A DNA stretch of 64,000 nucleotides from Sphingobacteriales bacterium (GCA_016721245.1 JADKIQ010000007.1:186001-250000), one strand, 5' to 3'; positions 1 through 8,726 are shown, counted from the first letter of the stretch. The notes: generated by a model not told the origin, from the letters alone. Program-made: numbers and translations.

Positions 1-2
1 CG

Positions 3-713
3 CAGGGTTTACTGCAAAAAATTGCGGCTCCCTTTCAGGATAAAATTTACCTGAATCATCCTGTTTTAAAAATAAGTCAGGATGAAAATGGCGTAACTAT
101 TGAATCGGAAAAACTAAGCATCCGTGCAAAAAAATGTATTTCCACTATTCCTCCTGCATTACTAAATACGATACGTTTCAGTCCGATTTTACCACAACGT
201 AAAGCGCAATTGCTGCAACGCGTGCCGATGGGTGCCGCCATGAAATGTTTTTGCATCTATAAAACACCGTTCTGGCGCAAACAGGGATTTTCCGGGCAAA
301 TTGTAAGCGACACTTTACCAGTAAGAGTCACTTTTGACTGCACCAATAAAGACGATGATTTCGGCGTATTATTGGTTTTTGTGGAAGGCCATAACGCCAG
401 AGATTTCATCGAACAGCCGGAAGCAGAACGTAAAGAAAAAATCTTGAACCAACTTATCGGATATTTCGGCGAAGAGGCCAGAAATATCCTGGAGTACAAA
501 GACAAATGCTGGACAGAAGAAGAATTCAGTCGCGGTTGCTATGCAGGAAATATGCCAACCGGTGTGCTGACTCAGTTTGGCAAAACATTGCGCGAACCTT
601 TCCAGCATCTCCATTTTGCCGGAACAGAAACCGCCATGCGCTGGAACGGCTACATGGACGGCGCCATGGAAAGCGGTTTCAGAGCAGCAGATGAAATTTT
701 AAGGAATTACTAA
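3..713 (+). CDS. Flavin-containing amine oxidase, C-terminal part (5' end outside window)
   Basis: The frame is open from the first bases of the window, so the start lies upstream. The translated part matches the C-terminal half of monoamine-oxidase-type FAD enzymes, which oxidise amines to aldehydes, or related flavin oxidoreductases. The clearest signal is the C-terminal FAD-binding stretch HLHFAGTETAMRWNGYMDGA followed by a final helix (ESGFRAADEIL), where the flavin tail is held in this family. The N-terminal Rossmann dinucleotide motif is not in the window. Substrate cannot be told. It ends with TAA at 711-713; an AT-rich gap of 76 bases without an obvious terminator follows. Confidence 0.85.
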   Translation, partial: QGLLQKIAAPFQDKIYLNHPVLKISQDENGVTIESEKLSIRAKKCISTIPPALLNTIRFSPILPQRKAQLLQRVPMGAAMKCFCIYKTPFWRKQGFSGQIVSDTLPVRVTFDCTNKDDDFGVLLVFVEGHNARDFIEQPEAERKEKILNQLIGYFGEEARNILEYKDKCWTEEEFSRGCYAGNMPTGVLTQFGKTLREPFQHLHFAGTETAMRWNGYMDGAMESGFRAADEILRNY

Positions 714-789
714 TATTAAATAGATTGCATTTAAAATTTATAACAAAGAAATATAAATAGTATATTAGTCTATCTTAATTACTTAATAA

Positions 790-1260
790 ATGAAAAATTT
801 AATCCTTATTGCTATTGTTCTTATATGTTGTTTTTCTTGCAAAAAAGAGAATTATAATGAGGAAAATTACGTTAATCCGTGTCAACCAATTCAACAAACA
901 CTCAGTCCTGAAACGGTTTTAAATAATATCTATAATGATTCTACTTTCTTAAATAATGAAAATTACATACCAGATACCAGTATTTATAATCCGAGGTTTA
1001 GTGTTTATCCAAGATGCAAAAGAATTGTAGCTGTTAGTGGAGGAATTTTAACAATACCAATAAATTTAGGTAGTTTATGGAGTTTTCAAACAGAATTAAA
1101 AGGAATCTATTTGAAAATAGAGGGCAGCAATAAAATTATTAGAATTCCTTTATGGTACGGTCCAAATTATAGTAGATTTAACAGCTATAACGTTTCTGAT
1201 TACGATAAAATCAGAAACACTAAGTCTGTATGGTTTTACTGGTGGATATTCAAATATTGA
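790..1260 (+). CDS. Hypothetical lipoprotein, N-terminal part of a frameshifted gene
   Basis: The product begins with a short signal peptide ending in a lipobox (LICCFSC), followed by KKEN, the usual pattern of Bacteroidota outer-membrane lipoproteins. It has no family I recognise. The last residues (about VWFYWWIFKY) look like out-of-frame translation. In the +1 frame the DNA from about 1202 is open and reads SLYGFTGGYSNIDCDF straight into the next coding region at 1277. The two pieces are therefore most likely one lipoprotein gene of about 300 codons carrying a frameshift between about 1200 and 1250. Whether this is real or a sequencing error cannot be seen here. Confidence 0.6.
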   Translation: MKNLILIAIVLICCFSCKKENYNEENYVNPCQPIQQTLSPETVLNNIYNDSTFLNNENYIPDTSIYNPRFSVYPRCKRIVAVSGGILTIPINLGSLWSFQTELKGIYLKIEGSNKIIRIPLWYGPNYSRFNSYNVSDYDKIRNTKSVWFYWWIFKY

Positions 1261-1276
1261 TTGTGATTTTGTTGAT

Positions 1277-1705
1277 TTGAGTTGGAATTCGAAATTTGTA
1301 AGTTGGAAATTCAATTTTAATAATGACGGTACATTTACAGACAAAAGAATATATACTGTTTACCCTACCTATTATTATAACGGAACTCCTTTCTCAATCA
1401 ATACAAGCGACCCTTGTTATTGGGATTGGTATCATATAACCAATACAAGAAAATTTACAGTTTATTCAGGAAAATGGGCTTACGATTCAAAGGAAAATGG
1501 TCTCTATTTATCTTATGAGCGAACATCTAATCCTTACAATTGTAGTGGTTGTGATTCTGATTCAACCATACGTTACGATTTAAATAGATATTATTCAACA
1601 TATTTATCAGTTACTGCCAATGGTACTAATACTTATAAATTACAGGAATTTTATCCAAGAGGCAATAGTCAGATGGACACATTAAGTTATGTGATAAAAA
1701 AATAA
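1277..1705 (+). CDS. Hypothetical lipoprotein, C-terminal part of the same frameshifted gene
   Basis: The first legal start is a TTG at 1277, but the frame is open upstream to about 1202 and the translation there looks like genuine protein, so this start is probably artificial. The piece is rich in Tyr, Asn, Ser and Trp and probably forms beta-strands (SWKFNFNNDGTFTDKRIYTV; later RYYSTYLSVTANGTNTYKLQ), as in small secreted beta-sandwich lipoproteins. I recognise no family. It has no signal peptide of its own, which supports joining it to the 790-1260 piece. It ends 57 bases before uvrA. Confidence 0.55.
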   Translation: MSWNSKFVSWKFNFNNDGTFTDKRIYTVYPTYYYNGTPFSINTSDPCYWDWYHITNTRKFTVYSGKWAYDSKENGLYLSYERTSNPYNCSGCDSDSTIRYDLNRYYSTYLSVTANGTNTYKLQEFYPRGNSQMDTLSYVIKK

Positions 1706-1762
1706 TCTTGTCTATTTCACTTTCCATCTAAACTTTGATAAGTTTATGACGTTATTTACACC

Positions 1763-2503
1763 ATGACTGCCAAACCACTGCCTAAAATTGCCGAAGAGGA
1801 AATCACCCATATCAACGTTTATGGCGCGAAAGTGCATAATCTGAAAAATGTGGACGTGCACATTCCACGTAATCAGTTTGTGGTAATTACCGGTTTGAGT
1901 GGCAGCGGAAAATCATCTTTAGCCTTTGATACGATTTATGCGGAAGGACAGCGCCGTTACATGGAAAGCTTCGGTTCTTATGCGCGCCAGTTTTTAGGCA
2001 GCATGGAACGACCGGACGTAGAAAAAATCTCAGGACTTTCTCCTGTTATTTCTATTGAACAAAAAACAACCAACCGTAATCCAAGAAGTACAGTAGGAAC
2101 GACGACAGAAATTTATGACTTCCTGCGTTTATTGTATGCCAGAATTGGAGAAGCTTATTCATATAACACCGGTGAAAAAATGGTGCGTTTTTCCGAAGAA
2201 CAAATCATTGACGATATTCTTAAGAAATTTAACGATAAGAAGATATCGATTTTGGCACCCTTAGTTCGTGGAAGAAAAGGACATTACCGCGAATTATTTG
2301 AAGACGTTAGAAAACAAGGTTATTTGCGCGTTCGTGTAGATGGCGACACGCAGGAAATTCAACCGAAGATGCAGGTAGACCGCTACAAAATCCACGACAT
2401 CGAAGTGGTGATTGACAGAATTAAAGTCGATAAAAAAGACGTGCAACGTTTGCGTGAATCCGTTGCGAAAGCATTGAAAGAAGGAAAGGATTATTGTTTA
2501 TAG
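1763..2503 (+). CDS. uvrA: Excinuclease ABC subunit A, N-terminal part (frameshifted gene)
   Basis: UvrA is the damage-recognition ATPase of nucleotide excision repair, acting as a dimer with UvrB. This piece holds the first nucleotide-binding half-domain: Walker A GLSGSGKS at residues 44-51 and the Q-loop and UvrB-binding region (ISIEQKTTNRNPRSTVGTTT, about 100-117). The frame ends at TAG 2501-2503 with the spurious tail DYCL. In the overlapping next frame the protein continues as LLFIENLENG, the normal UvrA order. Restoring one T near 2490-2493 (GATTA to GATTTA) would join both parts into about 950 residues, the usual UvrA length. Confidence 0.9.
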   Translation: MTAKPLPKIAEEEITHINVYGAKVHNLKNVDVHIPRNQFVVITGLSGSGKSSLAFDTIYAEGQRRYMESFGSYARQFLGSMERPDVEKISGLSPVISIEQKTTNRNPRSTVGTTTEIYDFLRLLYARIGEAYSYNTGEKMVRFSEEQIIDDILKKFNDKKISILAPLVRGRKGHYRELFEDVRKQGYLRVRVDGDTQEIQPKMQVDRYKIHDIEVVIDRIKVDKKDVQRLRESVAKALKEGKDYCL

Positions 2504-4614
2504 AAAATCTAGAAAACGGCAAAGTAGCTACATACAGCAAAACATTGATGTGTACCACCACAGGTATTTCTTACGAAGAACCTTCGCCGAATACGTTTTC
2601 TTTCAACTCGCCGTATGGTGCTTGTCCTTATTGTAAAGGACTTGGTGTGGTAAAAGAACCGGATTTATTAAAAATCATTCCTGATAAAACAAAGAATATT
2701 ATAGACGGTGCTATTGTTCCGTTGGGTGAATACAAAGACAATTACACCTTCAAGCTCATCAAGCAAATTCTTACAGCATACAAACAAAACATCAATCATC
2801 CGATTGAAAAAATTTCTAAAGAAGCGATGGACTTTATTTTGTTTGGCAGCGAAGAAAAGGTGGATGTAAATCTGGATTTCGATAAAAAAAATAAATCCTA
2901 TACCATTCAATTTGATGGTGTGGTGAATCAGATAAAAAAATCTTTGGAAGATAGTTCTTCCGATGCACTGCAAAACTGGGCAGAAAATTATGTGAGTGAA
3001 GTGGATTGCCCGGAATGCCATGGCGCGCGATTGAAAAAAGAATCCTTGTGGTTTAAACTGGACAATCAAAACATCAGCGAAATTGCCCGTTTTGATTTGA
3101 ATGAATTAGATGCCTGGGTAAAATCTTTAGATAAGAAATTAAGCAAAAATCAGAGTATCATTGCAAAAGATATTCTGAAAGAATTGGATGACAGAATCGG
3201 TTTTTTACTGAATGTGGGATTGAATTATTTATCGCTGAATCGTCCAACCGGTTCCTTGTCTGGCGGTGAATCGCAGCGCATTCGTTTGGCTACTCAAATC
3301 GGTTCCGAGCTACAAGGTATTACTTATATCTTAGATGAACCGAGCATCGGTTTGCATCAGCGTGATAACCACAGACTGATCAATGCACTGCGTAATTTAG
3401 CAGACATCGGCAATACGGTTTTAGTGGTAGAACACGATAAAGACATCATGCTGGCATCGGATTATATTATAGATATGGGACCGCGCGCCGGCGCACATGG
3501 CGGTGAAATTGTGGCGCAGGGAACACCAAAGGAATTTTTAAAATTAGATACTACTACTTCAAAATATTTAGCTAACAAAATTTCTATTGAGATTCCTAAG
3601 AAACGTAGAAAAGGAAACGGACATTCGTTGAAACTGAAAGGTGCGAGCGGCAACAACTTAAAAAACGTGAATCTCGAAATTCCACTTGGAACATTTACCT
3701 GCATTACCGGTGTTTCCGGTTCCGGAAAATCCACGTTGATTAATGAAACTTTGTATCCGATTTTAAATCAGCATATTTATCGCTCACCGTTTAATCCAAT
3801 GCCGTATAAAAGCATTGATGGATTAGAATTTGTTGATAAAGTAATTGAAATAGACCAATCGCCGATTGGCAGAACGCCGCGCAGCAATCCTGCAACCTAC
3901 GTAAAAATGTTTGACGCTATAAGAAACTTATATGCGAATATTCCGGAAGCAAAAATCCGTGGATATAAAGTTGGCCGTTTTTCATTTAATGTAATTGGTG
4001 GTCGATGTGAAGAATGTCAGGGTGGCGGTATGAAACTGATAGAAATGAATTTCTTGCCGGATGTCTATGTGGAATGTCCGAAATGTTTAGGAAGAAGATA
4101 CAACAGAGAGACGCTCGATATTAAATACAAAGGAAAATCTATTTACGATGTACTGGATATGTCGATTGAAGATGCGGCACATTTCTTTGAGCACATACCA
4201 TCTATTTACAACAAAGTGAAAACACTGAACGATGTAGGTTTGGGTTATGTTCGTTTAGGACAAGCTGCCACTACCTTAAGCGGTGGCGAAGCGCAACGTG
4301 TAAAACTTTCAGAAGAATTGAGCAAACGCGATACCGGAAAAACGATTTATATTTTAGATGAACCGACCACGGGTTTACATTTTGAAGACATTCGTGTGTT
4401 GCTGGATGTATTGCAAAAGCTGGTGGATAAAGGCAATACCGTAGTGGTAATAGAACACAATTTAGATGTGGTGAAAGTGGCCGATTATATTGTTGACTTA
4501 GGACCCGAAGGCGGACGCGGCGGCGGAGAAATTGTGGCCACCGGCACACCGGAAGAAGTGGCGAAAAACAAGAAGAGCATTACCGGGCAGTTTTTGAAAG
4601 AAGAGTTGAAATAA
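2494..4614 (+). CDS. uvrA: Excinuclease ABC subunit A, C-terminal part (frameshifted gene)
   Basis: This is the rest of UvrA in the frame shifted against 1763-2503. It contains the first zinc module (CPYC and, later, CPECHG), the first ABC signature LSGGESQRIRLATQ, Walker B ILDEPSIGLHQRD, the second Walker A GVSGSGKSTLINETL, the second zinc module (CEECQGGG ... CPKCLGRRYN), the second signature LSGGEAQRVKLSEEL and Walker B ILDEPTTGLH. All catalytic elements of both halves are present, so apart from the frame break the gene looks functional. The nominal TTG start at 2494 is almost certainly not used. It is followed by a 186-base spacer with dispersed repeats. Confidence 0.9.
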   Translation: MFIENLENGKVATYSKTLMCTTTGISYEEPSPNTFSFNSPYGACPYCKGLGVVKEPDLLKIIPDKTKNIIDGAIVPLGEYKDNYTFKLIKQILTAYKQNINHPIEKISKEAMDFILFGSEEKVDVNLDFDKKNKSYTIQFDGVVNQIKKSLEDSSSDALQNWAENYVSEVDCPECHGARLKKESLWFKLDNQNISEIARFDLNELDAWVKSLDKKLSKNQSIIAKDILKELDDRIGFLLNVGLNYLSLNRPTGSLSGGESQRIRLATQIGSELQGITYILDEPSIGLHQRDNHRLINALRNLADIGNTVLVVEHDKDIMLASDYIIDMGPRAGAHGGEIVAQGTPKEFLKLDTTTSKYLANKISIEIPKKRRKGNGHSLKLKGASGNNLKNVNLEIPLGTFTCITGVSGSGKSTLINETLYPILNQHIYRSPFNPMPYKSIDGLEFVDKVIEIDQSPIGRTPRSNPATYVKMFDAIRNLYANIPEAKIRGYKVGRFSFNVIGGRCEECQGGGMKLIEMNFLPDVYVECPKCLGRRYNRETLDIKYKGKSIYDVLDMSIEDAAHFFEHIPSIYNKVKTLNDVGLGYVRLGQAATTLSGGEAQRVKLSEELSKRDTGKTIYILDEPTTGLHFEDIRVLLDVLQKLVDKGNTVVVIEHNLDVVKVADYIVDLGPEGGRGGGEIVATGTPEEVAKNKKSITGQFLKEELK

Positions 4615-4621
4615 TTTGCGA

Positions 4622-4653
4622 ATTAGATGATGAAATGATTAGCTAATGAAAAA
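4622..4653 (+). repeat. Two degenerate 16-bp tandem units
   Basis: ATTAGATGATGAAATG is followed directly by ATTAGCTAATGAAAAA. The unit resembles, in inverse orientation, the pair at 41404-41435 (reverse complement TTTAGCAATGAAA...). Together they look like a dispersed 16-bp repeat family. This copy lies just after uvrA. Confidence 0.45.
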
Positions 4654-4725
4654 GAAGAACTGAAAATGAACGCGTCATTTCGAGTGAGGCACGAGCGAGA
4701 AATCCCGAGAAGAAATGCACTATTC

Positions 4726-4753
4726 GTCATGCTGAACTTATTTCAGTATCTGA
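4726..4753 (+). repeat. Dispersed hairpin repeat, copy 1
   Basis: The sequence GTCATGCTGAACTTATTTCA and the next bases are nearly identical to 5239-5263. Each copy has an 8-bp stem (ATGCTGAA / TTCAGCAT) around a 5-base loop; here one stem pair is changed to G-T. The preceding stretch (about 4675-4712, TCATTTCGAGTGAGGC and on) resembles other small intergenic elements common in Bacteroidota genomes. Confidence 0.55.
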
Positions 4754-4800
4754 AAATTAAATATTTAAAAATGGTTTGAAATTGCTATTTTTAATTACAA

Positions 4801-5232
4801 ATGAAACTGCTTTCTTCATTCATATTATTTTTTATTGCTCCATCATTGATGGCAAACGATGTACCGAAAGTGGAAGGCATCTGGACCTGCAGCAAGAAAG
4901 ACTGTAAAGTAGAAATTTATAGAAACGGCAATACCTACGAAGCCAAATTATTGTGGGCACGAAAAGAACTGGATGAAAACGGAAATCCGAAATTGGATGT
5001 AAAAAATCCTGATCCGGCAAAAAGAAATCTGCCTGTCATTGGCGGAAAGACTTTGTGGAATGCTGTATATAATGCGGAAACACATTATTTTGAAAACGCC
5101 ACAGCATACAGAAATGGCAGACATTTTTGCGGTAAATTCAAACTAAACGAAGACGGTACGTTAACCATTATCGGCTACATTTGCTCTATGAATATTCTTC
5201 GATTTTCTGAAACGTGGTCGCGCGTGAAGTAA
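4801..5232 (+). CDS. DUF2147-family secreted protein
   Basis: The 143-residue product has a signal peptide (cleavage likely after SLMA) and then a single small beta-barrel-like domain matching the DUF2147 pattern: GIWTC near the start, a central stretch with DVKNPDPAKRNLPVIGGKTL, and a closing motif LTIIGYIC...FSETWSRV. The family is widespread in the periplasm of Gram-negative bacteria, without a firmly assigned biochemical role. Three Cys residues in the mature part (WTCSKKDC, HFC) may form a disulfide. A TATTTTTA -7-like box at 4786-4793 lies seven bases before the ATG. The hairpin repeat at 5239 starts just after its stop. Confidence 0.8.
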   Translation: MKLLSSFILFFIAPSLMANDVPKVEGIWTCSKKDCKVEIYRNGNTYEAKLLWARKELDENGNPKLDVKNPDPAKRNLPVIGGKTLWNAVYNAETHYFENATAYRNGRHFCGKFKLNEDGTLTIIGYICSMNILRFSETWSRVK

Positions 5233-5238
5233 TGCCGT

Positions 5239-5263
5239 GTCATGCTGAACTTGTTTCAGCATC
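5239..5263 (+). repeat. Dispersed hairpin repeat, copy 2
   Basis: GTCATGCTGAACTTGTTTCA plus the next five bases. The inverted repeat is perfect: ATGCTGAA (5242-5249), loop CTTGT, TTCAGCAT (5255-5262). It sits between the DUF2147 gene and the next membrane protein gene. An ATG inside the repeat creates a false N-terminal extension of that gene. Confidence 0.6.
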
Positions 5264-5295
5264 AAAAAGTTAACTTAATAGTTTATATTTACAAA

Positions 5296-5865
5296 ATGCA
5301 CCAACCCGCCTTACAGCAAATAAATAATTTCTTAGATAACTTTATTGTTATGCCTGTTCACAATGGATATATCGTCTTTACAATATTTATTTTTTTATCC
5401 TCAACAAAAAATAAAATAGCCAGTTCTCAATTAATCTATATTTCGAATTCATTACTATTACTAGGCTCTACAATTGGTTTCTTAAGTATTATTATCAAGA
5501 TGTTTTCATATACCAAAGTAGATAAATTCAACCTATATATGTTTTTACCACTCTTTTTACCTTTTGTTAGATTATTGATAATTTTGAAACTTTTTATCAA
5601 GAAAGTAAATCGTTATAAAACAAACCGAACCTTGTATTTTTGGATATTCAATTTAGCATTTACAGCCACTAGTATCGGTATTCTTACTTTTGTGTTATCA
5701 AAAAGTGGAAACAATATTGATGTATTAACTGAATATATATGGAACACTTCAATTCTAAAATGGTTATTAACATATCTAGGACTCCTAATCGCTGGTTATT
5801 TCTTATTCCCAAGAATATTTGAAGTGAAGAATGATGATGAGATTGTAAAACATTTGGTTGAATAA
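5296..5865 (+). CDS. Hypothetical integral membrane protein
   Basis: The 189-residue product has about five hydrophobic segments (for example TIFIFLSST, LLLLGSTIGFLSIII, MFLPLFLPFVRLLIIL, FWIFNLAFTATSIGILTFVL, WLLTYLGLLIAGYFLF) and a charged C-terminus. I recognise no family. The ATG at 5296 is preferred: the longer frame starts inside the dispersed hairpin repeat at 5242 and adds 18 residues of repeat-derived sequence. A TATATTTA -7-like box at 5284-5291 ends four bases before this ATG, which suggests a very short or absent leader. It converges with the phosphatase gene, 8 bases away. Confidence 0.6.
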   Translation: MHQPALQQINNFLDNFIVMPVHNGYIVFTIFIFLSSTKNKIASSQLIYISNSLLLLGSTIGFLSIIIKMFSYTKVDKFNLYMFLPLFLPFVRLLIILKLFIKKVNRYKTNRTLYFWIFNLAFTATSIGILTFVLSKSGNNIDVLTEYIWNTSILKWLLTYLGLLIAGYFLFPRIFEVKNDDEIVKHLVE

Positions 5866-5873
5866 GTATAAAC

Positions 5874-7664
5874 CTACTCCTTCACAAACTTCTGCACTGA
5901 AAAGGACTGTTCCGTTTCAACAGATAATAAATATACACCGGCGGGCAATTGCTGTATTGGAATTTCTATAAGTTGTGAGTTCAGCTGCGTTTTATCCAGG
6001 TACATTTCTTTACCGCTTACATCCACAATTTTTATCTGCTGAATTTTCTCTAATCCGTATTTCTGATTCCATTCCAGTCGTATTTTATCCTGCGCCGGAT
6101 TCGGATATACCGTCACCAGATCATTCAGCACACGAACATTATTGACACCTGAGATAATGCTGTTATTCTTCACGGTGTGGCAGGCTATCGTTGTGTTGTC
6201 TTCATCTATGATACACAACTGCACGGAATCATTGCCAAACACTTCCATTTTGCCAAAGGCATTTTTAATATTGTTGTTGCCGATGCCTAAACCGCCTTTG
6301 TTCCACAACCATTTATTCAAATCAAAACCAATCTGGCGCAACACTTCATTAAACTGAAAATACAATTCCGTAGAACTCACACTCAGTCCGCTGGCATTCA
6401 TTTCCGGCAAGCCCGCATTCGTTCCGTCGTCAATGGCACAACCATGTGTATCACCACTAATCACCATCACGTTTTTAATGTTGTTGCTCTTGATATAATT
6501 CAGAATTTTTTCGCGCTCGTAGGCATACGCACCAAAGTAATCCGAAAAACTATACGACAAACTGAAACCCGTTCCCGGATAACCTGCGATATTAAACTGC
6601 ATGCCTTGTATCAACAAAGGCAGTTCCACCAATGGCTGTATGTTTCGGTTAAAAGGCACACCGGAAACAATAAACTTCCACGTTGCCGTAGAATTTCTCA
6701 ACCCATTCAACAGCCAGTCCAACTGCGGCTGGTTTAACATAGATTGCGTCGGACTGTTTCCGTTGAACGTCCATAGATTTAAGCCTGCATTGTATTTTAA
6801 ATTGTTCCAGCCACCTGTATTGCAGCTGCGCACGTCTATCATAAAAAATTCGCAGTTGCCTACTTTAAATGCATGATAGTAACCGTCGGTATCATTCACC
6901 ATCGGATAGCCCGGAAAAAATTTCTTATAACCATTTAAACAATTGGTGCGCATTTGTTGCGTGCGCGGAATCAAATCGAAATAATTAATCAGCTTTCCGT
7001 TTTCGTATCTTACCTGTGCGCCGCCGCCTTTAAAATATTTTGAATTGCCCCAGGTATCATCGTCATCCGGCATATACGCAATCGGAATTTTCTTCAGCAT
7101 ATCTTCGCATATCGGTTCAGAGTTTCGTCTGCGCCAGGCCAGTTCAATGGCACTCCATTCCTGCGGATAGCCAAGTATACCTGGTATCTGATACGAAGGA
7201 TAGGTGAAATCGCCGGTATGAATAAACAAATCAGGTTTATGTGTCGGCATCACATCAAACACTTTCATGTTTTCCGTTTCCTGACAGGAACCTGTTACAA
7301 ACACCAAATGTTCTGCTGCGCCAACTGTCGGAAAGGTTTTAAATTGACCTTTTGTACTTTGTACAACACCGTTGATACGGTAACGAAAATAATATGCAGA
7401 AGAAGGAAGCAATGACGTGAGATTTACAATCTTCGTATTATCCAGTGCAGCATCTGTAGTCGTGCTGATTGATTGAAAAGTGGTAAACAAAGAGTCTGTA
7501 CTGTATTCCAGCACAAAATCGGTCGCCACATTCGTTCTGATATAGATACGTGCATCGTTTGCGGTGATGCCACCAATCATAGGTCCGTGCGTAATGTTTT
7601 GTGCAAATGTTGCCGAAGTAAACAAGCAAAACAATACCAATATCTTAATTTTCATTAGATGCAT
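5874..7664 (-). CDS. PhoD-like metallophosphatase with T9SS sorting domain
   Basis: The protein has a signal peptide (ATFAQ), an N-terminal fibronectin-like PhoD region (HGPMIGGITANDARIYIRTN), then a metallophosphoesterase domain with the metal-binding blocks GSCQETEN, HTGDFTY, MPDDDDTWGNS and VISGDTHGCAID. Its last 80 residues form a type A T9SS C-terminal domain (VYPNPAQDKIRLEW ... PAGVYLLSVETE ... QKFVKE), which directs export across the outer membrane and attachment to the cell surface. PhoD-type enzymes hydrolyse phosphomono- or diesters; the substrate is not visible. ATG 7664 or 7655 (MKIKIL) could start it; a TATTTTTA box lies just upstream at 7668-7675. Confidence 0.85.
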   Translation of the reverse strand: MHLMKIKILVLFCLFTSATFAQNITHGPMIGGITANDARIYIRTNVATDFVLEYSTDSLFTTFQSISTTTDAALDNTKIVNLTSLLPSSAYYFRYRINGVVQSTKGQFKTFPTVGAAEHLVFVTGSCQETENMKVFDVMPTHKPDLFIHTGDFTYPSYQIPGILGYPQEWSAIELAWRRRNSEPICEDMLKKIPIAYMPDDDDTWGNSKYFKGGGAQVRYENGKLINYFDLIPRTQQMRTNCLNGYKKFFPGYPMVNDTDGYYHAFKVGNCEFFMIDVRSCNTGGWNNLKYNAGLNLWTFNGNSPTQSMLNQPQLDWLLNGLRNSTATWKFIVSGVPFNRNIQPLVELPLLIQGMQFNIAGYPGTGFSLSYSFSDYFGAYAYEREKILNYIKSNNIKNVMVISGDTHGCAIDDGTNAGLPEMNASGLSVSSTELYFQFNEVLRQIGFDLNKWLWNKGGLGIGNNNIKNAFGKMEVFGNDSVQLCIIDEDNTTIACHTVKNNSIISGVNNVRVLNDLVTVYPNPAQDKIRLEWNQKYGLEKIQQIKIVDVSGKEMYLDKTQLNSQLIEIPIQQLPAGVYLLSVETEQSFSVQKFVKE

Positions 7665-7830
7665 ATCTAAAAATACAAAAAACCATTAATGATTTATAAA
7701 GAAAATACATAACACATAAAATGTTCACAGAAATTCAATTATAACAACATAACGCTAAAATATACCTAAGATAAGTTCTTCAAATGACACACCTAATTAT
7801 CTTATGCAAAGGAAAGTTAGTATTGATTAC

Positions 7831-7844
7831 GGTTAAATTTAACC
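7831..7844. promoter_or_regulatory. Perfect 14-bp palindrome upstream of the metal-dependent hydrolase gene
   Basis: GGTTAAATTTAACC is perfectly self-complementary and ends 18 bases before the ATG at 7863, in the divergent spacer between the phosphatase and hydrolase genes. Its position suits an operator. The regulator is unknown, and an AT-rich palindrome of this size can arise by chance. Confidence 0.35.
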
Positions 7845-7862
7845 AACTAAAAAAACACAACT

Positions 7863-8726
7863 ATGGTCGCTGCACCTCCTAAATTAAAAGTTCGCAATGT
7901 GCATTTCAATTTCGATAAAGTACCAAAGCACTGGATACTCGGCAGTTCCATTGCCACCAATTTTGTAAACAGCATGCATGTGGTGTTTCCGGAAGGTGAG
8001 AAATTTTTTGTGCGCAGTGTGCGTCGTTTTTCGAAAGACATCAAAGATGAACACCTCAAAAAAGAAATCAATAGTTTTTGCGGACAGGAAGGCGTGCATG
8101 CACGCGAGCATCAGCGCTTCTGGGAAGTGATGGATGAACAAGGATTAAAACCAGATTGGTTTGCTAATTTCTTGAAGGTTACTGCATTTTCCGGAAAATA
8201 CAGTTATGAAAATGTCAGTAAAAACTTACTGAATAGATTACAACCGAATTTAGGTGATAAATTTGCATTATCTGTAACTACCGCTTTGGAACACTATACC
8301 GCCATCATGGCCAATGCATTATTTTACGAACCGATGGCCACCAATAAAAATATTGCGCCGCAAATGCTGGAATTATTACACTGGCATGCATCGGAAGAAA
8401 TAGAGCACAAAGCGGTTTGTTTTGATGTGTTGAAAGAAGTGGATGACAGTTACTGGCTGCGTGTTTCCGGGATGGGTATGGCAACGGTATTGCTGTGGAG
8501 TTATCTTGGGATTGGACAAATTTATTTCATCTCTCAGGATAAAGATAAAAGCATTATAAAAATGCCGATAGAAACGTTCCTGTTATTCAAGACGGTCATC
8601 TTCGGTGAGATTGGCAAGAACTTATCCAAGCATTTACTAAGTTATTTTAAACGCGATTTCCATCCGGATGATATTGACGACAGATATCTGATTGAAAAAT
8701 TCTTCAAGGATAAAACCTACGCCTAA
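7863..8726 (+). CDS. Predicted metal-dependent hydrolase (PF10118-like)
   Basis: The 287-residue protein matches the COG3687/PF10118 family: RNVHFNFDKVPKHW at the N-terminus, a conserved helical core with acidic/His motifs CGQEGVHAREHQRFW (about residues 73-87) and LLHWHASEEIEHKAVCFDVL (about 170-190), and a late hydrophobic segment (MGMATVLLWSYLGIGQIYFI). The two E...H motifs recall a diiron or other metal centre, but no substrate has been firmly assigned to the family. It stands alone, divergent from the phosphatase and followed by a small lipoprotein gene. A 14-bp palindrome lies just upstream. Confidence 0.75.
   Translation: MVAAPPKLKVRNVHFNFDKVPKHWILGSSIATNFVNSMHVVFPEGEKFFVRSVRRFSKDIKDEHLKKEINSFCGQEGVHAREHQRFWEVMDEQGLKPDWFANFLKVTAFSGKYSYENVSKNLLNRLQPNLGDKFALSVTTALEHYTAIMANALFYEPMATNKNIAPQMLELLHWHASEEIEHKAVCFDVLKEVDDSYWLRVSGMGMATVLLWSYLGIGQIYFISQDKDKSIIKMPIETFLLFKTVIFGEIGKNLSKHLLSYFKRDFHPDDIDDRYLIEKFFKDKTYA

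Noticed and set aside
5242..5295. Start at 5242 for the small membrane protein
   Set aside because: The extra 18 codons lie in a dispersed hairpin repeat that also occurs elsewhere, so they are unlikely to be protein-coding.
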